Assembly (NCBI RefSeq): GCF_000702265.1
Contig: NZ_JNKZ01000007.1
Coordinates: 248,001-312,000, forward strand
Direction: 5' to 3'
Origin: Butyrivibrio sp. NC2002
Lineage (GTDB): Bacteria; Bacillota; Clostridia; Lachnospirales; Lachnospiraceae
DNA: 64,000 nt
Position numbers and translations under genes: made by a program. Each line of letters starts with the position of its first letter. Position 1 is the first letter of the stretch. The notes under the pieces are model-generated. The model ran no database searches and was not told where the DNA came from. It saw nothing but the letters and a program-made list of their open reading frames with translations. Positions 58,166-64,000 of the stretch are shown one piece after another.

Positions 58166-59809
58166 CTAATTTTTGTATAATACAAAATATTCATTTTCAT
58201 AAAAAATATGCATTTCTGTATTTATATAATCCCACGGAAGCGTTTCATAGGTCTGATAAAACTTCCAGAAATCATAGCCGTTATAACCTTCCTTCATCAT
58301 GTTCCTGTCGACAAGAACATAATCGCAGTCATAAACATCCGTATTGTCACAATCTATTCCAAAACCAAATTTAAGAAGATACTGCTGATCACAGTCAAGT
58401 ACACACAGCTTCTTATCTTCCGAAGGATCTGCAACATAGAGCGCATTATAGCATTCAGCTTCTCTGTCACCATACTGTGCATAGTAGGATGGATTTGTAA
58501 TAGAGAATATAACAAGAGCCACAACAAACGCAATAGGAAAAAGCGGAATAACATTTTTTAAAATGACATTCTTTATTCTCTTATCAACGAGCATTTTAAT
58601 GTTTATTATGGCATATTCGCAAAATACCGCAATACTCATTGCAGTAATAACTCCCATATAGCTAAACACTCTGTAGTAAGGAAGCTTTGCCTGCAAAAAC
58701 AGCATGATCTGAAATCCGATTGAATTTCCAACAAGTATCAGTCCAAATATCGTTCTGCTGTTTTTAAATTCAAGCACAAACTCCCATATAAATATCACAA
58801 GCCCCATCAATACTACAATTATAGTAACCAAAGGACTTATAGGATACATCCTGTCAGTCAGATCTTTTAACCACGCAAAGTAATTAAGTACAAATCCATG
58901 TCTAGATACGCTTTGAATATAAGGCTGCGAGAGCATATACGAAATACCTCTCACCACAGTTTTGAGCGGATGCCTTAAGATAACGCTTACATGAGACATT
59001 CCGTACAGGGTAGAACTCGTATCCTTTACAAGGAGATTAGATCCTATCGCAAGCCAGATTATAAGATAGAGAAAAAATGTTATCCCGGCAGCAATAAGTC
59101 CTGTAATAACCAGCTTCCTCAGCTTCCTGAAGTATCTGTTATACCAAAGAGGTTCATTTCTATCAAATGACCTCATGCCATTTACAAGAAGAAATATCCC
59201 TGCAGAAACACATGTAGGTATAACCCAGTATATACTGCTCGGAATAGTATATAGTCCAAGAACCATTGCACCTGCAAAAAGCCCATGATCTACAGGCCTG
59301 TTGTTTTCATTTCTGCAGATAATTACCAGCTGTCTTACGGTAACAAGAAAGCATGTAGTTGCAAGAGTATAGCCCCTTCCCTGAACCGCAAGTTCATTGA
59401 CCTGCCAGCAACAAAAATATAATAACATCGCAATATATGCCATCCACTCATTCATAAATCTTCTTCCGATCCTGAATATAAGGAAGTTATTTACGATAGC
59501 ACATATAAACGATACCCCTCTAAGTCCTATATACGGATTTGAAAACATATCCAGTATGGCGGAAAGAACAGAATATCCAACATGATTATTCGGAAGAGGC
59601 CAGTGAATGGCAGCATACAAGGGACCTCTGCTTATAAAATAGTAATATGTATACAGTTCGTCATACCATGGTGTGATATAGGCAACTCTCCAAATATAAT
59701 AAAACGTAAAAAGGATCAGAGACAGAACCACAGCCATATCTACAGGCTTCTTTGGAAGGTACCCGGAAACCTCTATATTTACTTTTCTTTTATTAGATTC
59801 TCTCTGCAA
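58166..59809 (-). CDS. GT-C-type membrane glycosyltransferase
   Basis: 547 residues with about ten or more membrane helices. The first outer loop has the acidic motif [12 protein letters not shown], as in lipid-phosphate-sugar-dependent GT-C enzymes of the ArnT/PMT (GT39-like) type; a soluble extracytoplasmic tail (about 440-547) follows. Donor and acceptor are unknown. It is unusual in being placed between leuB and ilvD. TTG start overlapping the leuB end by 17 bases, with GGGTGA five bases upstream in leuB, so translation is coupled. Confidence 0.82.
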   Translation of the reverse strand: MQRESNKRKVNIEVSGYLPKKPVDMAVVLSLILFTFYYIWRVAYITPWYDELYTYYYFISRGPLYAAIHWPLPNNHVGYSVLSAILDMFSNPYIGLRGVSFICAIVNNFLIFRIGRRFMNEWMAYIAMLLYFCCWQVNELAVQGRGYTLATTCFLVTVRQLVIICRNENNRPVDHGLFAGAMVLGLYTIPSSIYWVIPTCVSAGIFLLVNGMRSFDRNEPLWYNRYFRKLRKLVITGLIAAGITFFLYLIIWLAIGSNLLVKDTSSTLYGMSHVSVILRHPLKTVVRGISYMLSQPYIQSVSRHGFVLNYFAWLKDLTDRMYPISPLVTIIVVLMGLVIFIWEFVLEFKNSRTIFGLILVGNSIGFQIMLFLQAKLPYYRVFSYMGVITAMSIAVFCEYAIINIKMLVDKRIKNVILKNVIPLFPIAFVVALVIFSITNPSYYAQYGDREAECYNALYVADPSEDKKLCVLDCDQQYLLKFGFGIDCDNTDVYDCDYVLVDRNMMKEGYNGYDFWKFYQTYETLPWDYINTEMHIFYENEYFVLYKN

Positions 59810-60890
59810 TCAAATCACCCATTCTGTGGCATCCACATTTTTTATCTTCAGGAGTATTTACAGATGCGCCTAAAAGATCGGTTGTTCTAAATCCCTCGGA
59901 AAGGACTTTCTTCACTGCATTCTCAATTGCATCAGCTTCCTTATCGAGTTTAAAAGTATATCTGAGCATCATTGAAGCAGACAAAATTGTAGCAATAGGA
60001 TTAGCAATATCTTTTCGTGCAATATCAGGAGCACTGCCGTGGCTTGGCTCATATAAACCAAAGCTTGTTTCATTAAGAGAAGCGCTCGGAAGCATACCGA
60101 TAGAGCCTGTTACCATACTTGCTTCATCTGATAAGATATCTCCAAACATATTCTCAGTAAGAACTGTGTCAAACTGTGAAGGATCCTTTACGATCTGCAT
60201 TGCACAGTTATCTACAAGCATATGTTCAAGTTCAACATCAGGATAATCTTTTGCGACCTCTTCTACGACCTTTCTCCAAAGGCGTGATGAGTCAAGTACA
60301 TTGGCCTTATCAACGCTAATGACTTTCTTCCTTCTCTGACGTGCAACCTCGAATGCTTTAATAGCGATTCGTCTAATCTCACTCTCTCTGTAGACAAGAG
60401 TATCTGTTGCCACCATCTCACCATCAACCTCTTTGGTTTCTCTCTCGCCAAAGTACAGACCACCGGTTAATTCTCTCATGATGAGAAGATCAAAGCCCTT
60501 ATTAGCAGTTTCTTCTTTTAACGGACATGCATCCTTAAGCTCCGGATACAAAAATGCAGGTCTTAAATTAGCAAATAAATTAAGGGATTTTCTTATTTTC
60601 AAAAGACCGGCTTCCGGGCGAAGTGACGGCTCTAGTTTATACCAGGGCGAAGTACTGGTATTTCCGCCGATCGAGCCCATAAGAACAGCGTCGGATTTTT
60701 TACAGACATCTATTGTTTCATCAGTAAGAGGCACTCCGTAAGCATCGATAGAGCATCCTCCCATAAGTACGTCATTGTATGTTATCTCATGACCGTATTT
60801 TTCACACACCTTGTTAAGAACCTTCTTCGCTTCTGCGACTATCTCAGGTCCTATTCCATCCCCACTAATGCATGCAATGTTAAGCTTCAT
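59793..60890 (-). CDS. leuB: 3-isopropylmalate dehydrogenase
   Basis: NAD-dependent oxidative decarboxylase in leucine synthesis. Seen: N-terminal [57 protein letters not shown] and the NAD site [19 protein letters not shown]. 365 residues. ATG with AAGGAGGG upstream. First gene of the run leuB-GT-ilvD-ilvB-L,D-transpeptidase. leuA, leuC and leuD are not in the window. Confidence 0.96.
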   Translation of the reverse strand: MKLNIACISGDGIGPEIVAEAKKVLNKVCEKYGHEITYNDVLMGGCSIDAYGVPLTDETIDVCKKSDAVLMGSIGGNTSTSPWYKLEPSLRPEAGLLKIRKSLNLFANLRPAFLYPELKDACPLKEETANKGFDLLIMRELTGGLYFGERETKEVDGEMVATDTLVYRESEIRRIAIKAFEVARQRRKKVISVDKANVLDSSRLWRKVVEEVAKDYPDVELEHMLVDNCAMQIVKDPSQFDTVLTENMFGDILSDEASMVTGSIGMLPSASLNETSFGLYEPSHGSAPDIARKDIANPIATILSASMMLRYTFKLDKEADAIENAVKKVLSEGFRTTDLLGASVNTPEDKKCGCHRMGDLIAERI

Positions 60891-60911
60891 ACTTGACCCT
60901 CCTTATCTATG

Positions 60912-60950
60912 GTCCTAAGGGGGTACCGCTTGCGGTGGATTCCTTAGGAC
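60912..60950 (-). promoter_or_regulatory. Nested hairpin in the leuB leader
   Basis: Minus strand GTCCTAAGG / CCTTAGGAC (9 bp) enclosing ACCGC / GCGGT. It ends about 20 bases before the leuB start and close to the ribosome site. No T tract follows, so translational control or RNA stability is more likely than termination. Possibly part of a leader that senses branched-chain amino acid supply; not shown. Confidence 0.45.
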
Positions 60951-60993
60951 GGTCTAATGTTTTCATAACTTGCTTTACACTACCTCAGATATG

Positions 60994-61031
60994 AAAAAAG
61001 TCGGCAGACTTACTTAAAAATTTGCCGACTT
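60994..61031 (-). terminator. Terminator after yajC
   Basis: Minus-strand stem AAGTCGGCA / TGCCGACTT with a 16-base loop, followed by TTTTTT. It separates yajC from leuB. Confidence 0.85.
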
Positions 61032-61069
61032 GTCCATTTTAATACGAATCGAAAAGATTCTCTTGTATA

Positions 61070-61432
61070 TTATTTCTTAGCTGAATCCTTATCAGAAGAT
61101 ACAGCATCCTCAGGCTTCTCAACTTCAACGATAGCTTCTTTAACCATAGGAATACGGCAGTTCTTGTTGTTACCGAATTCAACGATAACAGTTGAAGACT
61201 CATCATCGATATCGATAATTGTTCCGATGAAGCCACCGGTTGTTCTTACGCTATCGCCAACAGCAAGCTGAGATAAAAGCTGAGCCTTCTGCTTCTGCTC
61301 TTTTCTCTGAGGGCGAATCATAAGCATATAAAGAACACCAAAGATAGCTACATAAATAACAATGATGAAGATACTGCTCATTCCACCTGCAGCTGCGGTG
61401 CTCTCCAAAAACATCTTATTAGCAAAACTCAT
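61070..61432 (-). CDS. yajC: Preprotein translocase accessory subunit YajC
   Basis: Small membrane partner of SecDF. One N-terminal helix (about residues 20-40, SIFIIVIYVAIFGVLYMLMI) is followed by the family motif RPQRKEQKQ and a KOW-like beta domain with VGDSVRTTGGFIGTI. 120 residues. ATG at 61432 with GGAGG eight bases upstream; the longer frame starts on the ribosome site. Adjacent tgt is the classic neighbour. Confidence 0.95.
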   Translation of the reverse strand: MSFANKMFLESTAAAGGMSSIFIIVIYVAIFGVLYMLMIRPQRKEQKQKAQLLSQLAVGDSVRTTGGFIGTIIDIDDESSTVIVEFGNNKNCRIPMVKEAIVEVEKPEDAVSSDKDSAKK

Positions 61433-61500
61433 TTCCAATTCCTCCAAATATCATTTAAAATTCTCGATAGCAATTTAATAATAAATCGCACATATCTAGT

Positions 61501-61529
61501 ATCTTACAATGAAAAAGCCATTAAAACAA
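61501..61529 (-). promoter_or_regulatory. Promoter for yajC
   Basis: Minus strand TTGTTT, 17 bases, TAAGAT in the 106-base gap between tgt and yajC. Confidence 0.5.
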
Positions 61530-61538
61530 GTAATGTTT

Positions 61539-62720
61539 TTAACCCTTTTTCCAGCCCTTTGCAATATCATATTTAAACTGGCTGTCCTCAGTATCATATT
61601 CCTTAAAGCCATCAAGAGTATTTTTCTTAAACTCCTTGTATCTGCCCTCATCAAGAGCACCCCTTATATCCTCCATAAGATGGTTGTAAAAATACAGATT
61701 ATGAAGCACGCAAAGTCTCATTCCAAGCATTTCTCCGGACTTAAGAAGATGTCTTATATAAGCCCTTGAATATCTCCTGCAGGCAGGACATTTACAGCCT
61801 TCTTCTATCGGTCTGCTGTCAAGTTCGTATTTAGCATTAAGAAGATTAAGGTGTCCCTTCTTGGTGTAGAGATGTCCGTGTCTTCCGTTTCTGCTTGGAT
61901 ATACGCAGTCAAAGAAATCAATTCCTCTGTCTACTGCTTCAAGTATATTTGCAGGAGTTCCGACACCCATAAGATAAGTAGGTTTAGCCTTGGGAAGATG
62001 ATCTGTCACTATATCAAGAACGTGATACATTTCCTCATGTGACTCTCCAACAGCAAGGCCTCCCACTGCATAGCCATCAAGATCCATCTCGGATATTATC
62101 TTTGCATGTTCTATTCTTATATCATCAAAAATAGCACCCTGATTTATACCAAAGAGCATCTGATCTTTATTTATCGTATCAGGCAAAGAATTTAGTCTGT
62201 CCATCTCTTTTTTGCATCTTCTCAGCCATCTTGTAGTTCTGTCAACAGACATTTTAACGTAGTCATGATCTGCTCTTGCAGATGGGCACTCATCAAAAGC
62301 CATGGCGATCGTCGAACCGATATGAGACTGGATCCTCATGCTTTCCTCAGGTCCCATGAAAAGCTTGTGACCGTCAATATGAGATCTGAAGTACACACCT
62401 TCCTCTTTTATCCTTCTGTTCTCAGATAATGAAAAGACCTGGAATCCGCCTGAATCAGTAAGGATCGGAACCTTACAGTCCATAAATTTATGGAGACCGC
62501 CCATTTTATATATGACATCATCACCCGGTCTTAGGTGCAGATGATAGGTATTGGACAAAACAACCTGAGTTCCGATCTGCTCAAGATCCTCAGTTGATAC
62601 GCCGCCCTTTATGGCAGCAACTGTTGCGACATTCATAAAAACAGGGGTCTGGATCACACCGTGAACAGTATGAAACTCACCTCTTTTTGCCATGCCTTCC
62701 TGTTTTAATAACTTATACAT
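61539..62720 (-). CDS. tgt: tRNA-guanine transglycosylase
   Basis: Exchanges G34 for a queuosine precursor in tRNAs with GUN anticodons. Catalytic Asp in ILTDSGGFQVFSL and nucleophile in GGIDFFDCVYPSRNGRHG-type block (FDCVYPSRNGRHG); zinc site CKCPACRRYSRAYIRHL with the later His. 393 residues. ATG at 62720 with AAAGAGG five bases upstream. queA, which acts next in the pathway, is not here. Confidence 0.96.
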   Translation of the reverse strand: MYKLLKQEGMAKRGEFHTVHGVIQTPVFMNVATVAAIKGGVSTEDLEQIGTQVVLSNTYHLHLRPGDDVIYKMGGLHKFMDCKVPILTDSGGFQVFSLSENRRIKEEGVYFRSHIDGHKLFMGPEESMRIQSHIGSTIAMAFDECPSARADHDYVKMSVDRTTRWLRRCKKEMDRLNSLPDTINKDQMLFGINQGAIFDDIRIEHAKIISEMDLDGYAVGGLAVGESHEEMYHVLDIVTDHLPKAKPTYLMGVGTPANILEAVDRGIDFFDCVYPSRNGRHGHLYTKKGHLNLLNAKYELDSRPIEEGCKCPACRRYSRAYIRHLLKSGEMLGMRLCVLHNLYFYNHLMEDIRGALDEGRYKEFKKNTLDGFKEYDTEDSQFKYDIAKGWKKG

Positions 62721-62777
62721 AAAAACCTCTTTCAAATAATAATTGTAAGCACAAATATATCATGCAGCCCGGAAATT

Positions 62778-62799
62778 AAAAGGCTGCCGAAAGGCAGCC
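62778..62799 (-). terminator. Terminator after the D,D-carboxypeptidase gene
   Basis: Minus-strand GGCTGCC TTTC GGCAGCC followed by TTTTAATTT, seven bases past the stop codon. Confidence 0.85.
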
Positions 62800-62805
62800 C
62801 CATAA

Positions 62806-63897
62806 TCATTCATATAAATATAAATCCCAAAACTCTTCCAAGCATAAATCATTATCATGCATAACCGTCGCCGCGTCAACACCTACGTATCTAAAATGCC
62901 ACGGTTCATATTCAATGCCTGTAATATTTTCTTTTCCCTTAAGATATCTCAAACAGAAACCGTATTTATAACTGTTTTCGGCAAGCCATTTTCCAGCAGG
63001 TGTTTCACCAAATCCCTCATCCAGCTGATAATAATCTCCGCAGACAATATCAAAAGCAAGACCTATCTGATGTTCTGAAGAACCTGGAACCGTAACTGCC
63101 TGTGAAGACAGATTATAAGCATCCATGTAGGAAAAACCGGCATCCATATAATATGCTATTTTCTTTGCAAACAGACCTTCCTGTCTCTGTAAATCTCTGT
63201 AGGGAGAACAGATAACAAGTCCGACTCCATCCTTTGAAGCTGCCTTAAGCATCTCTTTTAATGGTGCTATTACTCTCTGATCGCAGTTCATTGTGGCATT
63301 TATGTTGCCAAGAGGAAACTCATAATCATCCGGGATTGGATGTTGTTTATTTACAAGAATTATCTTCCAGTCAGAAGCACTGAATTCATCTCCTGCGCCA
63401 TCTTCCTTTACTAAAGCGCCGTCGGCTTCTTCAGTATCTGACTCTTCGAAGTCATCTATTGAATAAAATTCATCAGATATGACTTCTTCTGTACCTTCCT
63501 GAACCTTATCTGTCACAACCGCTGACATATCAACATCAGCCTTATCTGCAAGAACAGCATCAGACTCGGACGTAGTTGCTTCAAGAGAATCTGCGGTATA
63601 ATAATCGCCCAGATCCTCAGTCCTGTCAAAGTCTGAGACAAAGCTCACGTTAAGAGACAAAGCTTCAGGATATGTGAAACTGCTGCTTGAAATAAAAAAG
63701 AACAGCATACTTGCAAGACAAGTATATCTCTTCAGATTACGGGCAAAATGAACTCCCAGCTCGTAAATCGTAAGAACTATCATTGCATAGATAAAACCCA
63801 AAAACCTTAATCTCTTGTGTTTAATGTTAAATTTGCGGACACTATCTGTTACTTTATCACGAAAGGTAGGTCCCATTTGAAGCCTGTTAGCGTGCAT
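62806..63897 (-). CDS. VanY/LdcB-type D-alanyl-D-alanine carboxypeptidase
   Basis: Zinc peptidase that trims the terminal D-Ala of wall peptides. N-terminal membrane segments (about residues 33-75), a long acidic linker (about 85-175), then the VanY domain (about 185-363) with ICSPYRDLQRQEGLF, the zinc ligands in SSEHQIGLAFD and EPWHFRYVG. 363 residues. ATG with GGGGAT nine bases upstream. Own promoter and terminator. Confidence 0.92.
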   Translation of the reverse strand: MHANRLQMGPTFRDKVTDSVRKFNIKHKRLRFLGFIYAMIVLTIYELGVHFARNLKRYTCLASMLFFFISSSSFTYPEALSLNVSFVSDFDRTEDLGDYYTADSLEATTSESDAVLADKADVDMSAVVTDKVQEGTEEVISDEFYSIDDFEESDTEEADGALVKEDGAGDEFSASDWKIILVNKQHPIPDDYEFPLGNINATMNCDQRVIAPLKEMLKAASKDGVGLVICSPYRDLQRQEGLFAKKIAYYMDAGFSYMDAYNLSSQAVTVPGSSEHQIGLAFDIVCGDYYQLDEGFGETPAGKWLAENSYKYGFCLRYLKGKENITGIEYEPWHFRYVGVDAATVMHDNDLCLEEFWDLYLYE

Positions 63898-63938
63898 GGC
63901 TTATTTATCCCCATAAAAAAATATAATTATACTATGAT

Positions 63939-63968
63939 ATTATATACTAAAATTAAAGAAATATACAA
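63939..63968 (-). promoter_or_regulatory. Promoter for the D,D-carboxypeptidase gene
   Basis: Minus strand TTGTAT, 18 bases, TATAAT, about 40 bases before the start codon. A second TATAAT follows closely in this very AT-rich stretch. Confidence 0.6.
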
Positions 63969-64000
63969 TAAAAATTAATATTTTTTTAAGAATCTGCGCA

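Noticed and set aside
60918..60931. Plus-strand AGGGGGTACCGCT resembling the T-box motif AGGGTGGNACCGCG
   Set aside because: It is on the strand opposite to leuB, no plus-strand gene follows, and there is no specifier stem or antiterminator. It is one side of the leuB leader hairpin.

Overview
The window looks like a chromosomal segment of a low-GC anaerobic Firmicute, most likely a rumen or gut Lachnospiraceae of the Butyrivibrio/Roseburia type. This is inferred from the protein sequences, the mre/PBP2/rodA and mutS-mutL-miaA-YnbB neighbourhoods, strong GGAGG ribosome sites, frequent TTG/GTG starts, and a huge secreted polysaccharidase with cell-wall-binding repeats. Almost every gene is on the minus strand; the one clear plus-strand gene is an esterase lipoprotein at 44365-45462. 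I saw no rRNA, tRNA, CRISPR array, phage or intact IS.

Layout (minus-strand genes are transcribed right to left). 1-6859: cell elongation block radC-mreB-mreC-mreD-PBP2-rodA, with rodA cut by the window edge. 6925-19195: glgX-like gene, DUF5662, pepT, miaB, mutS, mutL, miaA and a methionine-gamma-lyase-like PLP protein, tightly packed and probably read from an extended -10 promoter at 19225. 19289-24397: DUF1292 and DUF6033 proteins, then a phosphorelay of hybrid kinase, REC-HPt and REC-REC without an output domain. 24516-28206: UvrD-like helicase, gltX, FeoA-domain protein. 28384-36969: polyamine operon speA-speE-CASDH-tcdA-CASDC-upp-aguA-aguB. It converts arginine to agmatine, N-carbamoylputrescine and putrescine, then to spermidine by the carboxyspermidine route; the SpeE is unexplained because no SpeD is present here. 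37129-44007: a 2292-residue surface enzyme joining GH30-like and GH43_24-like domains, both suited to type II arabinogalactan; the esterase lipoprotein is divergent from it.

45462-45908 is a 447-bp MITE-like element with 14-bp terminal inverted repeats and a near-perfect 8-bp target duplication. It has landed in the esterase stop codon and separates that gene from its terminator. Inside it, six copies of a hexamer alternate in orientation every 31-33 bp. 46525-50099: serC-serA-DUF1015 operon. 50368-53010: an 880-residue helical protein I do not recognise. 53164-60890: leuB, a GT-C membrane glycosyltransferase, ilvD, ilvB and an L,D-transpeptidase. 61070-63897: yajC, tgt and a VanY-type D,D-carboxypeptidase.

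The most noteworthy items are the MITE-like element and its phased hexamer array, the GH13 protein that has lost all three catalytic residues, the GH30 barrel interrupted by a binding module that is itself interrupted by an acidic linker, the polyamine operon with an unusual SpeE and a hairpin/U-tract leader, and the orphan 880-residue protein.
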